Of a stretch of 64,000 nucleotides of DNA, positions 1 through 12,222 are shown piece by piece. The translations under genes and the position numbers were made by a program. How positions within the stretch are numbered: position 1 is the stretch's first letter; the number at the start of each line of letters is the position of its first letter. The notes beneath the pieces are model-generated. The model ran no database searches. It was not told the origin of the DNA and was given only the letters and a program-made list of their open reading frames with translations. The DNA comes from Sinonovacula constricta (lineage: Eukaryota > Mollusca > Bivalvia > Cardiida > Solecurtidae), in NCBI GenBank assembly GCA_007844125.1, contig CM017572.1, forward strand, positions 37,021,929 through 37,085,928, read 5' to 3'.

Positions 1-450
1 TTATGGATCGCTTCATGAAACGCCACCGACCACGCTTTAGGTCCTTGGATACGTTTTCTTTTTCGTGTGGATGTGTTTATATGAAAATCGCCCAAAACTG
101 TACACAACATGGCATATTATAACCGCTACACACACTGAACATGACTGTGGTTGTGTCTGTATGTCGGGAAGAATGTAATTGGTTCCGGGTTGGGCCACAC
201 TCTCCGATATTGCATTCCCCTTTTTGATTTTTTAATGTTGATTTTTTCTGTTTTTCTTTGGAGTGTCTTATTCAGTAAATAACATTCCTTTCATTAAAAG
301 ACTGTCAATGTAAGCACCTATAGGTAGAAGACACTGTCCACCCACCACCCCCTTAGAGTCATATTGCGTATGGATTGGGAGGATTCCATTGCATAATGTC
401 AGCACTTTTTCGTTCCAGTTTATACACTTTCGTAAAATAAGAAACGAAAT
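1..450. other. 3' flank of gene L
   Basis: This stretch lies downstream of the stop codon of gene L on the minus strand. I see no exon, repeat or RNA gene in it. Reading the minus strand there is only a weak AATAAG polyA-like hexamer, near 270, so the true 3' end of gene L is not fixed by the sequence. Confidence 0.4.
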
Positions 451-650
451 CTAACAAAGTAATGAAAACAAAAAGGCCGTCCCAATTACCACATACAACA
501 AAAAGCATTTAAATTCAATTGATTTTGTTAATGTTTTGATTGACCGTTCATCAATTACATTACCATACGTCACAATATGCCTATCACGTTTCACGTTAGG
601 AATTTTAAAGTTTAAGTAGTTCGATGGATTTTTGACATCCGTCATCCTAT
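451..650 (-). CDS. Gene L exon 4: juxtamembrane and hydrophobic C-terminus
   Basis: Terminal coding exon of gene L. Minus-strand acceptor GCCAGTAG is at 651-652. The exon enters in phase 1, contributes 2 + 198 nt and ends at TAG (451-453), which completes a 597-nt spliced frame. It encodes a basic, Cys-poor stretch followed by a hydrophobic segment, FLLYVVIGTAFLFSLLC, that ends the protein. With no cytoplasmic tail this could be a GPI-attachment signal or a tailless membrane anchor. There is no obvious cluster of small residues for a GPI omega site close by, so the choice is open. I recognise no family match for the juxtamembrane part. The main risk is that the exon is a chance ORF; the fitting phase and the hydrophobic end argue against that. 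Confidence 0.55.
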
Positions 651-851
651 CTACTGGCAGTTTCCTTTCTTCGCCTGATCACATATTTATTTCTGATAGT
701 TTTATTATAAAGCTCTCACTACAGATGAATACACAAATTAGGATTGCAATGTATTAACATTATTGATTTTGAATAATGATTATGCTGTTATTCACTAATG
801 ATAAACGATGATAACTCATGTAGTCTTCTGAAATATGCACGTGTGTATTAC

Positions 852-1068
852 CTGTTTCGGACAGTGTTGCTTTAGTCGAAATCTTCGTGGCTTCTGTTGT
901 GGTGTCTTCCATGTTTAAAATGGTGGTTTGTGTGACACTCATCGTTGGCTTTGTGTGTGTCCAACGTTGAGATATTTTGCATGTTGGTGTATCCGGCTTC
1001 CAAACTCCATCTAAACACTTGTACATCCGTGGTAACTGTTCTGGGTATTTCTTGCAAATAGCCATTAC
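852..1068 (-). CDS. Gene L exon 3: second half of CCP plus Thr-rich stalk
   Basis: Acceptor CCTTATAG precedes the exon (1069-1070) and donor G|gtaata follows at 851. Phase is 0 in and 1 out. The exon codes for the second half of a sushi/CCP domain, with Cys 2, 3 and 4, the family's conserved G-x-W (GVWKPDTPTC), and then about 40 residues rich in Thr and Ser. CCP modules are ~60-residue beta-sandwich domains with Cys1-3 and Cys2-4 bonds, common in complement regulators and adhesion proteins. The Thr/Ser part would be an O-glycosylated stalk. The same unusual exon design (half CCP fused to a Thr-rich linker, phase 0 to 1) occurs at 50976-51738 in gene R. Confidence 0.75.
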
Positions 1069-1855
1069 CTATAAGGACAAGAAAAGCCGTTGATGCGAAG
1101 CAAAAAGTTAATTAGGTAAACAGACATATTTGAAAAGTAATTTTTTTTTATTTAAAAGTTTTCAGTATACTATAAATAATGAGAAAAAGTATGTGCAAAG
1201 TATTTTCCTGAGACCATGGATTGATTTAAAACAAAAAAGAAGCAAATCTCGACATTGCAAAATTATTATATTATCTATAAATCTAAAGTGTACAAGCAAA
1301 AATTGCATAAATGCAGCAGCCTCGCATTACACAAATAGTCATTGTTCAGACAGTATATTTCTTAAGCATAATACGTTTTTCCTTCCTCAGTATCTTACTG
1401 TTTATTCTTAAAGTTATTTTAAATGTCGCAGACACGCAAAAATAAAGTTAAAAATTAGAAAATAAAATTGAACGCCGTTTACCGAATTAGGACCCGTATT
1501 TTATCGGGTTAAGAAAGCCCGCAAAACAAACTTTGTCCCATGTGCAAATTTCAGTGATCATTCCATATATAGGCGTCGCGCTTGAGCGCCGCCAATAAAA
1601 CAACTAATAATATGAGGTGAATTTAATTCACAGTCACACCTAATTAACATCGAGGTGTATCAATCAACCATGATATTACACATGACAAATAAAAAAGATG
1701 TACCATATGTTCAAAAGGTCCTCATTGTAAATAGATATATGAACACAGGAAATATCAACATGCAGAATTTTCCAAAGCAAAGTGTAACAACATAACATTT
1801 AATAAACTGGAACATGTTCATGCACTTTACAATAAGCGGTGTTGACCCATAATCT

Positions 1856-4800
1856 TACACTGTTATGTAACGTTACAAATATTAATAAACTGTTATGTTA
1901 TGTTACAAATATTAAAATACTGTAATGTAACGTTATACATATTAATACACAGTTATGTAACGTTACACATATTAATACACAGTTATGTAACGTTACTACT
2001 ATTAATACACAGTTATGTTACGTTAAATTATTAATACACTGCTATGTAACGTTACACATATTAATACACTGTTATGTAACGTTACACATATTTATACACT
2101 GTAATGGAACGTTTCAAATATTAATACACTGTTATGTAACGTTACACATATTATTACACTGTTATCTAAAGTTAAAAATATTAATACACTGTTATGTAAC
2201 GTTACACAAATTAATACACTGTTATGTAACGTTACACATACTAATACACTATTATGTAACGTAACACATATTAATACACTGTCATGTAACGTTACACATA
2301 TTAATACACTGTTATGTAACGTTACACAAATTAATACACTGTTATGTAACGTTACACATATTAATACACTATTATGTAACGTAACACATATTAATACACT
2401 GTCATGTAACGTTACACATATTAATACACTGTTATGTAACGTTACACATATTAATACACTGTTATGTAACGTAACACATATTAATACACTGTCATGTAAC
2501 GTTACACATATTAATACACTGTTATGTAACGTTACACATATTAATACACTGTTATGTAACGTTACACATACTAATACACTGTTATGTAACGTTACACATA
2601 TTAATACACTGTTATGTAACGTTACACATATTAATACACTGTTATGTAACCGTTTACACATAATTAATACACTGTTCATGTAACGATACACCTATTTAAT
2701 ACACTGTCATGTAACGTTACACAATATTAACTACACTGTCATGTAACGTCCTTACCACATCTTAATACACTGTGATGTAACGTACACATAATTATTACAC
2801 TTTTATGTAACGGTTACACATATTAATACACGTTATTGTAACGTTACACATATTAATACACTGTTATGTAACGTTTACACATTACCTAATACACTGTTCA
2901 ATGTAACGTTTACACATATTAATACACTGTTTATGTAACGTTACAACATATTAATACACTGCTATTGTAACGTTACACATATTAATACACAATTATGTAA
3001 CGTTACACCATATTAATACACTGTTATGCTTAGCGTTACCACATATTAATACACTATTATGTTACGTAACACAGATTAATACACTGTTAATGTAACGTTA
3101 CACATAATTCAATACCACTGTATGTAAACGTTACACATACTAATACACTGTCATTGTAACGTTACACATATTAATACACTGTTATGTAACGTTACACATA
3201 TTAATACACTGTATGTAACGTTACACATATTAATACACTGTATGTAACGTTACACATATTAATACACTATGTAACGTTACACATATTAATACACTGTTAT
3301 GTACGTTACACATATTAATACACTGTATGTAACGTTACACATATTAATACACTGTCATGTAACGTTACACATATTAATACACTGTTATGTAACAGTACAC
3401 ATATTAATACACTGTCATGTAACGTTACACATATTATACACTGTATGTAACGTTACACATATTAATACACTGTTATGTAACGTTACATATTAATACATTG
3501 CTATGTAACGTTACAATATTAATAACTGTATTAAATGTTACACATATTAATACACTGTTATGTAACGTACAAATATTATACACTGTCATGTAACGTTACA
3601 CATATTAATACACTGTTATGTAACGTTACACATATTAATACACTGTTATGTAACGTTACACATATTAATACACTATTATGTAACGTTACACATATTAATA
3701 CACTGTTATGTAACGTTACACATACTAATACACTGTTATGTAACGTTACACATATTAATACACTATTATGTAACGTTACACATATTAATACACTGTTATG
3801 TAGCGTTACACATATTAATACACTGTCATGTAATGTTACACATATTAATACACTGTCATGTAACGTTACACATATTAATACACTGTTATGTAACGTTACA
3901 CATATTAATACACTGTAATGTAACGTTACACATATTAATACACTGTCATGTAACATTACACATATTAATACACTGTTATGTAACGTTACACATATTAATA
4001 CACTGTTATGTAACGTTACACATACTAATACACTGTCATGTAACGTTACACATATTAATACACTGTTATGTAACGTTACACATATTAATACACTGTCATG
4101 TAACATTACACATATTAATACACTGTCATGTAACGTTACACATATTAATACACTATTATGTAACGTTACACATATTAATACACTGTTATGTAGCGTTACA
4201 CATATTAATACACTGTCATGTAACGTTACACATATTAATACACTGTCATGTAACGTTACACATATTAATACACTGTTATGTAACAGTACAAATATTAATA
4301 CACTGTCATGTAACGTTACACATATTAATGCACTGTCATGTAACGTTACACATATTAATACACTGTTATGTAACGTTACACATATTAATACATTGCTATG
4401 TAACGTTACAAATATTAATAAACTGTTATTAAATGTTACACATATTAATACACTGTAATGTAACGTTACACATATTAATACACTGTCATGTAACATTACA
4501 CATATTAATACACTGTTATGTAACGTTACACATATTAATACACTGTTATGTAACGTTACACATACTAATACACTGTCATGTAACGTTACACATATTAATA
4601 CACTGTTATGTAACGTTACACATATTAATACACTGTCATGTAACATTACACATATTAATACACTGTCATGTAACGTTACACATATTAATACACTATTATG
4701 TAACGTTACACATATTAATACACTGTTATGTAGCGTTACACATATTAATACACTGTCATGTAACGTTACACATATTAATACACTGTCATGTAACGTTACA

Positions 4801-5052
4801 CATATTAATACACTGTTATGTAACAGTACAAATATTAATACACTGTCATGTAACGTTACACATATTAATACACTGTCATGTAACGTTACACATACTAATA
4901 CACTGTCATGTAACGTTACACATATTAATACACTGTTATGTAACGTTACACATATTAATACACTGTCATGTAACGTTACAAATATTAATACACTGTTATG
5001 TAACTTTACACATATTAATACACTGTTATGTAACGTTACAAATATTAAGACA
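1856..5052. repeat. 30-bp minisatellite array in gene L intron 2
   Basis: Tandem array of a 30-bp unit with about 105 copies. Each unit carries the perfect palindrome GTAACGTTAC followed by ACATATTAATACACTG. Most of the array keeps exact 30-bp spacing. From about 2640 to 3560 single-base insertions and deletions break the period in nearly every unit. From 3901 to about 4860 there is a higher-order repeat: 3901-4320 recurs almost exactly at 4441-4860, a 540-bp (18-unit) period. Because 30 is a multiple of three and the unit has no stop in several frames, long open frames appear on both strands; they are artefacts. Confidence 0.97.
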
Positions 5053-5269
5053 CCAAGGTCAATTATTAATAATATTAAGTTAAAAAGCGAACTTATGAAT
5101 TTGTTTCAAATCACTTCACATCACGAGGATTGCAGATGTTGGTGAAAGAAGACATTATGCTAATTTTCTTTCTTCTGAAACACCACTGCGGTATCCTTGG
5201 CTAGACAGCGATCAAGCTCGGATATTGTCATTAAGAAGTAATGGCGTCACATTAAATGGGTCAGAGAAA

Positions 5270-5500
5270 GTCAGGAAGTGCGAGATTGGGACTTGCTGTT
5301 AGTTGTCTCACTTTGATGTGACTTTTTTATTTACACTTTTTGTTTGATAAAAAAGCCTACAGGAACTGCGGGGTTGGGGCGCTTCACAAACCCGGTTCAA
5401 GCACCCCAGTTGGTCCTTTATCGGACTGACTGTTTCAAGGCGGTTACCGCTGTTTTACCCTGTAACATATGTGTTATGTGTGTTATGTCTCGCCTCGTTG
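5270..5500 (+). repeat. Dispersed repeat family D1, copy 1
   Basis: Shares with copies near 6050 and 63750 a stretch that includes TTAGTTGTCTCACTTTGA, TTTGTTTGATA, CTTCACAAACCCGGTTCAAG, CACCCCAGT and a ...GACTGACTGTTTCAAGGCGG motif. It has no coding capacity that I can see and no terminal repeats that I can define, so it is a non-autonomous or truncated element of unknown class inside gene L intron 2. Confidence 0.7.
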
Positions 5501-5669
5501 TGGTTGTGTGTGTTTTAATAGTATCGCTTTTATATTAAATTGTCCGCATATATTGTCTCGTTGTAGTTCAAATTGAAATATTTATCGTTATATTCATATG
5601 ACCATTAAGCGCTTTACAATAGAACGTTATATAAATCAAGTTTATCGTACAGGAAGTCATAATACTCAC

Positions 5670-5776
5670 AATAGTCCCCGACTTCACATTTCTGTTACGT
5701 CTTATCCTATGTGGTATCCAATCAAGGCCTACAGCAAAAAACTGCATATCTGCCGATGAAGGTGCCGTACATCGTC
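5670..5776 (-). CDS. Gene L exon 2: first half of CCP
   Basis: Polypyrimidine tract and acceptor TTTTCAG (5777-5778), donor ATT|gtgagt at 5669. Phase is 1 in and 0 out (2 + 105 nt). Joined to exon 1 it starts GRCTAPSSADMQFF, so Cys 1 of a CCP lies at the domain start. The exon holds only this one Cys; the remaining three are in exon 3, as expected for a CCP split by a phase-0 intron. It is separated from exon 3 by a 4.6-kb intron that holds the 30-bp minisatellite. Confidence 0.75.
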
Positions 5777-6039
5777 CTGAAAATGAGATTTTTTTTCTCA
5801 ATTTTAACAAATTAGTACTCAGGGTTTGATTGGCATTCATTTATGCAGGTTAATTCTGTGTAGACATGGAGAGATGAAGAGACAGTGCTCCAAAAGTGTC
5901 TGTCCACATGTTGTCTTTACAATGGATTAATAGCAAGGGAACATGAACTGAAGGCATTCAGAGTTATAACGTAGAAAATGTACAAAACAGTGTATGGAAC
6001 TCTAATGTTGCAATTAATCTCCTTTTATCTACAGGTGAA

Positions 6040-6230
6040 CAAGAGTGTTTGTTTATTTGAGAGATAAACCTTTAGGAAGTGCAAGTTTTGAGCGCTCCAC
6101 AAACCAGGTTTAAGCACCCCAGTCGGTCCTATTGCCAACTGACCGTTCTAATGCGATAACTGTTTTGTTTTCTTTTTGTGTATAATGTCTCATTATGGTA
6201 AGGGTAATTATATAACGTGTGTGATATGTT
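6040..6230 (+). repeat. Dispersed repeat family D1, copy 2
   Basis: Contains GCGCTCCACAAACCAGGTTT, AAGCACCCCAGTCGGTCC and TTGCCAACTGACCGTTC, matching the copy at 63745-64000 closely. It lies in gene L intron 1. Confidence 0.7.
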
Positions 6231-6291
6231 TTGAGGCCAAAACACAAGAACCAAAATCGTATTTATTTATATATAATTTTACTATATAAGC

Positions 6292-6370
6292 ATAGATTTA
6301 ATTGGCAAAGGCGTCCCAGTTTTATAAACATACATAGTAAAAGTGGGACGTTTTTGCCAATTAAATCTAT
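6292..6370. repeat. Long perfect-arm inverted repeat (hairpin)
   Basis: Left arm 6292-6318 and right arm 6344-6370 are reverse complements over about 27 bp with two mismatches (TAGATTTAATTGGCAAA against its complement, then GCGTCCCA/TGGGACG). A 25-nt loop separates them. It could be a very short palindromic MITE or a structured RNA inside gene L intron 1. No TSD is clear. Confidence 0.85.
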
Positions 6371-7582
6371 ACATTATATTGAAACTAAATGCCCCAAAAT
6401 AATGTTTTTATGTGAATGTTCCTTTTGACAATGTTACAATTTCTCTAGTCAGTAGAAAGTCTGTTTTACTTTATGTTTACGGCACTCAGTGACGATATAC
6501 AGTCATTATGAAATTTTTGTTTCCTTAAAATGTAATAGGGCAAACACTTTTCCACATGTTATACATTTAACAAAGACTAACATCTAATAGAAGATATTTT
6601 AATAAAACAATAGATAGAAATACATACAACAACGGAACAGAAGCGAAGACATAAATGTAATCTGGAAAAGCTTGTAAAATCATGGGATACACATGAATCT
6701 TCTCCTCACCAATGATTACTCGAAAACTAACTTGCCAACTAAACTTCGAACTATTTTACCTACTTAACACGCCAGTGCCTTTGGTGCTTTGATTGTACGC
6801 TGAATTTGCCCTATTTCTTTCTGTATAATTTAACAGTGATTTAATGTCATTTTCTTAGCTTACACGGGGTATTGTTTTGCTTTAGTTTGCATTTCTTTGA
6901 TGCATCGCTATATAGTGTTTCTCTCATTGTGCTTTGCACTTACCCTTAGATTCGGTTCGTTAGCACGATTTTTAGAAAATAAATATCTGGCGTTACCTTG
7001 GTAGTATTTATTAATTAAAATCCGATACTAAATAAATAGTTTTGTACAAAATATAACCACCTAAAACGCTGTGATATATCACAATCCAGTATTATGACCA
7101 ACAACAAAATAACATCACATCTAGAGTTGTCTAGAGGTGCTTATACATTCTTGGAGAATATAGAAATACCGTCAAACATGGACATGTTTTCCTTAAGTAG
7201 AAAAACATAGAATTAAAAAAATGTCATCACTGCTAAGATTTACTGTTTGTTGTTCGTACACGCCTAAATTACAAACGGCTACTTACGTTTTTGTTCAGTG
7301 ATTGTTCTATTGTTTTTGCAACATAATGTAAATTGGTCAATGAAATTGTATTGGGTCGTCTTGCCCCTTTTTTAAGACTGCCAAATGAATAACTAAAATA
7401 TCAAGCCATTTTAATATATTGCATAGTAACATATACCAACATGTCACCAAGAAACAGAACAAAAACAAGGTAGCTAAAAAGAAATAAACGCATGATCAAA
7501 TACAAAGATAGGTTGAAGCGAGGATGATGAAAAGAAAAGAAAATGTTATATTACATTATAATCTAATTAAAACAGCACATAC

Positions 7583-7655
7583 CGTAAGCCACTCCAGATT
7601 CTGTGCAGAGAAGAAGACATAAGTAGAAAAGGCCAATCCATGCCATGTCCGCCAT
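7583..7655 (-). CDS. Gene L exon 1: start codon and signal peptide
   Basis: ATG at 7653-7655, reading MADMAWIGLFYLCLLLC then TESGVAY, a short n-region, a Leu-rich hydrophobic core and a polar c-region: a standard signal peptide, probably cut after GVAY or slightly before it. Donor ACG|gtatgt follows at 7582, giving phase 1, which fits exon 2. The spliced gene (7655 to 451; introns about 1.8 kb, 4.6 kb and 0.2 kb) encodes 198 aa: signal peptide, one CCP, Thr/Ser stalk, hydrophobic end. The architecture suggests a cell-surface protein with one CCP, loosely like vertebrate DAF/CD55; function in complement control is inference only. Nothing in the sequence shows expression. Confidence 0.72.
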
Positions 7656-7683
7656 GTAGTCAGGCAAGAAGGCTCCGATTAAT

Positions 7684-7748
7684 GAGATTTATATTGCGAA
7701 TAAGATACGCAGTATTTTAGGCATCGCTAAGTATAATTGTCACGTGAC
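7684..7748 (-). promoter_or_regulatory. Possible gene L promoter elements
   Basis: A TATA-like ATATAAAT (minus strand, 7687-7694) lies about 32 nt before the ATG, which would leave a very short leader. Farther upstream is the palindrome GTCACGTGAC (7739-7748), an E-box. Both are weak evidence on their own. Confidence 0.25.
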
Positions 7749-9328
7749 AGGACGACTATGAAATGGTCATATGTTAGATGATCTTGTAATAAGGACCCGC
7801 GTGTCTGGCTCAGCGTAAACCTATTCCACTTGTCATAAGTGTTTTGGAACACTTGCACTAGAGCTTTTAATTAAATGAGAACCATGCTTGAGCCAGCTGT
7901 ATATGTCAACAATACTGGTTCAAGGATAGACATACATTCACTGCACGAACTACTGTAATGTTACAATTATTTTGTCCTAATAGAAATAGTTCCAAAACAA
8001 AACACTTACTAACAGGACTCCTACTTTCGTTGTGACAGAACAGTTGTAAATGTGCTTTCAACTATTAATACGTTCTGTTTTTCTCGATCTTTATAAGGAC
8101 ATTGCCTTCATGATTAAGCTGATGTGTCTGTTTTTTTTTTTGTCAGCTTCCTTATAAAATATTTGTTATTGAGAAAACATAATTTTATATTGTGGTATTA
8201 TTCATTAATCGCTCTTTAAGCCTTAATTGTAATTTCTTTTACGAGACATTCTTATTGAAATAAATTATCGCTTATATTAAACATCTTTTCTTCTCACTTC
8301 TTTATACTGCTACCTTAATATGTATATAAAAAGGCCCATCGCTTTAATTTTACGACTTACCAGTGACTCTTACTTGAAGTTTTGTCAGGCGGCTAAGCGA
8401 TGTCTCATTGCATTCGCAATCCAACGACGCGGTGGCACATTTCAGTTTCGTATAGAACTACATCGTTGATACTGTTGTATAGTCGTCCAGTCGTACTTCC
8501 ATCCTAAGAACCTACTCCTTCGCGGTCACAATAACAATTGACCATGACAATATCACTCTATATGAAACCCAAATAAAGCCAAATAAAATGGATGTCCGTG
8601 TATAGAAACATGTAGAATGCCGTGTTAAAAGAGGCATTGTGTGACCACCAACGATAACTTCATGAAAGCATATATCAAAATCGGCGCTATTTCGTTTATA
8701 TAGGGGTGGAAAGGTACAATTAAAACAAACTGGACACCCATTCCTAGAGAGATACATATGCCTAGTAAATAACTGTATATATTGCGATGAATTGCATGTT
8801 CCAACACGAGCTGCTACCCTCATTAGCATACAGCTTCTAAATAGTTACGAGTGTTGTTTCAGAAACACGTATATGACTGCCCTCAACACTTTACTCCAAG
8901 TTTTTCCGCTGCAGTCACGCCATCAGAATACCTAATCAGAATAACTTATCAAAAACACGTACAAACCAAAGCCTGTAATGACTGTAATACAACAAGGAGC
9001 AAACCTTGTCCAGGTATAGATGTCGTGCGAAAGCGGAACAAGAAGTTAGCTATTGAATTGAATCTACAATCCATTTGTTGGTGGATTTCAGATGCTTTAA
9101 CGTCGCGTTTAATCACAACTCAATTAGTACTGTCAGGAGCGCTCTTTAGCACCTACCGTATTGTAACAGGTCTTAAAAATGATTTTGAAAATTCCATCCA
9201 GACGTTCGTTGGACCCCTTTAACAAAACAACATTATATATAAAGTACAAACCATGACAGATGTGGACACACTATTCCAAAGATCACTTTACGCGTAGCGG
9301 TCTTAGGAGTTACAAGTCGGCGATGTGC
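7749..9328. other. Region without supported gene
   Basis: Upstream flank of gene L. Open frames of 123 aa (plus strand, 8851-9222) and 105 aa (minus strand, 8512-8829) are present, but neither shows a domain, a signal peptide or a partner exon, so I do not call them genes. No repeat family was recognised. Confidence 0.4.
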
Positions 9329-9565
9329 GGGTGTGTGCGTGTGTGCGTGTGTGCATGTGTGCTTGAGTGCGTGTGTGAGTGTGTGCGTGTGTGTATGCGT
9401 GTATGTGTGTGTGTATGCGTGTATGCGTATATGCATGTATGCATGCGTGCATGCGTGCCAGCATACATGCATGCATGCATGGATGGATGCATGGATGGAT
9501 GCATGGATGATTGCATGGACGGATGCATGCATGCATGGATGGATGGATGGATGGATGAATGGATG
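9329..9565. repeat. Compound GT / GCAT / GGAT microsatellite
   Basis: Starts as a GTGT-rich stretch with GTGTGCGT variants, passes through GCATGCAT and ends in (GGAT)n. Open frames on both strands here are simple-repeat artefacts. Confidence 0.97.
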
Positions 9566-10179
9566 TTAAGTTTAATTTTACGCTCACCTTCTTGTATTTG
9601 GAGAACAGCTAATATCAGCGTTGTAGCCATGCAGTTTATATTGCGACTTATGTTGTCCAATTGTAAACGATACAAAATACCCATCGCATAAGGGTCAGAC
9701 ATTATGTTTTTATATTAATAAAATATAAAACCTTAGGAATTAGATTATATACAGGCATGCTAAGCCCTTTTTACACACCAAAGCATCAAAGATGAATTAG
9801 TAATTAAAACCCAATTAAATAACATTTACCTATGCCCATTTTCCCAAATACACGAGTGTTTTGTTCTGTTGTCTCATCAATTATCTACAATAGACTTAAA
9901 GTTGCATTAGGTTTACTAATATTTATTTTAGTACTTTATGTAATTTAGTTGTTTGTTTTGTAATTAACACTTGAGGTCTGCACGTGCTACACAGGTTTTG
10001 AAAGGCAAGACAAAGTGTTGAGTTTGGTGTTACCCTACTGGGAATGTGTAAAATTTGTAAACATTGCATACATGTACTTGGATATTATTTAATCCCAGGA
10101 TAGTATCATATAAACATATTTGGTTAGCTAGAAACTTTTTATTAGGAGCTGACGTAATATCTACGTTGGGTGTGGAAAT
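9566..10179. other. Region without supported feature
   Basis: AT-rich sequence between the compound microsatellite and the LINE fragment. I see no exon, RNA gene or repeat family in it. Confidence 0.4.
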
Positions 10180-10600
10180 TTTATTTACTTATCTATCTAT
10201 CTATCTATTTATACTGCTGTACGCCCCTTTCGGATATTACTAGCAGGTGCGCATCAGTACAAGAATAAAAGTTTTTAAATGACAAGAAGACGTCAAAGAA
10301 AAACAGGGGTGAAATTGTTAAAAGATTTAAAATCAGGTTAAAAACAGTGTTTTGCTATCTAGGCAGTGTTTATGGTGTTTAAAGCCTGTCTGAAGTGATC
10401 AGGATCAGGCTGCAAAACGACGGTGGATGGTAGCTGGTTCCATAATACGACGGTCTGAGGAAAGAGAGAATATTTAAAAATATCAATTTTAGTGTGAACC
10501 TGCCTGTCAAGAAAGTGAAATTGAACTTCTGCCATTTGGTGTTTTGAGTAACAGATTCTTTTCATTGTGATTTCTAAGTGATACTATTATGAAGCCTTCT
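10180..10600 (-). mobile_element. LINE 3' end (RT C-terminus, 3' UTR and GATA tail)
   Basis: On the minus strand, 10565-10359 codes for the C-terminal end of a non-LTR retrotransposon reverse transcriptase: FKYSLFPQTVVLWNQLPSTV followed by DHFRQALN, the common WNxLP...F signature of CR1/Jockey-like elements. It runs into a 3' UTR and a short tail of GATA repeats (plus-strand TATCTATC near 10191-10207), a usual LINE end. Everything upstream of the RT end is missing, so this is a 5'-truncated copy. Confidence 0.8.
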
Positions 10601-12159
10601 TGTTGATGCTCAAGATGCGGTGAGTTTAGTTTACCTTTACTTTATTACTATATGAGTGTATTGTATATTTTTACTCGGTAAGTTTATGCTTTGGTCAATT
10701 ATTAACATTTGCATTTTTAACTGATTGTTAGGCGCACTACACGTGGGATGTCAGATGGACATTCGTAGAATCGTGACTGGACTGTATGAATAATTTCGTC
10801 ACGTAACCCGATACACAGACATTAATTATGAGGTGACATAACTTATAAATACCACGCGCAATTTGGACGAGTCCAAATAATGTTAACATGTAGCGCAGGC
10901 GATAAATTCACACACTTCATACACTTCTTTAGACAAGCTTTACTTTAAAGTATTACTTTAACATCCAGTCGATAAAAGCCATGTCCACTGTGTAAATTGT
11001 AGATTTCTTTTGCTGGAAGATCTTGGTTTGAATTTTGTCTTGTTATTGTGTCATTGTTTGTTTTTTGTTGTTGTTTTTTCTCGGTGTTTTTCTTTTCGTT
11101 TTTCTTTTTATGTATATTTTATATATGTTTCCTTTTTTAAGTTTTTTCATATACATTTATTTTTTATTTACTTTCATTTATACAGATACATAAAGTTGAC
11201 AATGATGTCTAATTTTCTATGGAACGGACTGTGTCCGAATAATCAGTCTGCTCATCAGATGTATCCGTCCCCTATATAAAGAGCCTTAAAAGTATATTTA
11301 CTTAACTTCAATTACCTTTACAACATTTCTAATTATTGCTGTCGATTTATAATCTGACATATGAATGGTGCATGCACAGTTTCGAAAATCCGTGATCCGG
11401 GCCTGGTACCCGTCCATTTATATATGCCATAACATTTGTTTCAATGTGTTAATTGATTTAAAACATTATTAATTACAAATTGATAATATCTCCTTTTAAT
11501 CAGGGCTCCAACTGTACCACCATCCAGGTTATGGGCTATGGGCTCGCGATAACAGAGGCGGATCCAGAACATTTTGGTGGTGGTGGCGGTGGTGGTGGTG
11601 GTGGTGTGTGGAAGGGGGAGGGTGTTATGAATGTATACACAGTAAGGGACACTTATTTCTACCTAAGCAGTCAACAGACAAAAAATACTTTAAAAGCTTA
11701 GTAATTTTTAAGCTTAGATGTATGTGTTTTCACAACTATACTCTTTACCTGGTTGTTTGGTGGGGATGCATCCCGCATTCCCCACCACCCAGATCCCTCC
11801 CTAGCTGGTAGAGTTGACTAACCTCTCCCACATATAAGTATTGAAGTCTTAATTTAGGATTTATTAGAATTTAATACCATAGTTTAAGTGGTGACTAAAA
11901 AGAAGACTTAAACCTTAATTACAAAGAAGGCCAAATTGCAGAAATAGCCACGATACGGTAATCATACAGGTTCGATGACGGCCAGTTTTATGCAATATTG
12001 ATTTAAATACAGATGCATCAAATATTTATAGTTGGTTTTACCAATATTAATTTCAGTAGTTTACGTAAATGCGTCTTTACCCTTGTAACCTACATCCATC
12101 TTGTCTATATACTATTTGGTTGTTTTCCTTCTATATGTTCAAAGTCTTACTTCGTTCGA
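10601..12159. other. Region without supported gene; short GGT microsatellite
   Basis: No exon signature seen. A T-rich plus-strand frame near 11010-11279 is low complexity. A short (GGT)n run occurs at about 11574-11609. Confidence 0.4.

Positions 12160-12222
<63 letters not shown>

Noticed and set aside
2092..4646. Long open frames of up to 356 aa on both strands
   Set aside because: They are translations of the 30-bp satellite. The period is divisible by three and the unit has no stop in several frames, so both strands stay open.
1856..5052. CRISPR-like array
   Set aside because: Units are contiguous 30-bp repeats without unique spacers, and the genome is eukaryotic.
8512..9222. Frames of 105 aa (minus) and 123 aa (plus)
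   Set aside because: No domain, signal peptide, repeat homology or fitting splice partners could be seen.
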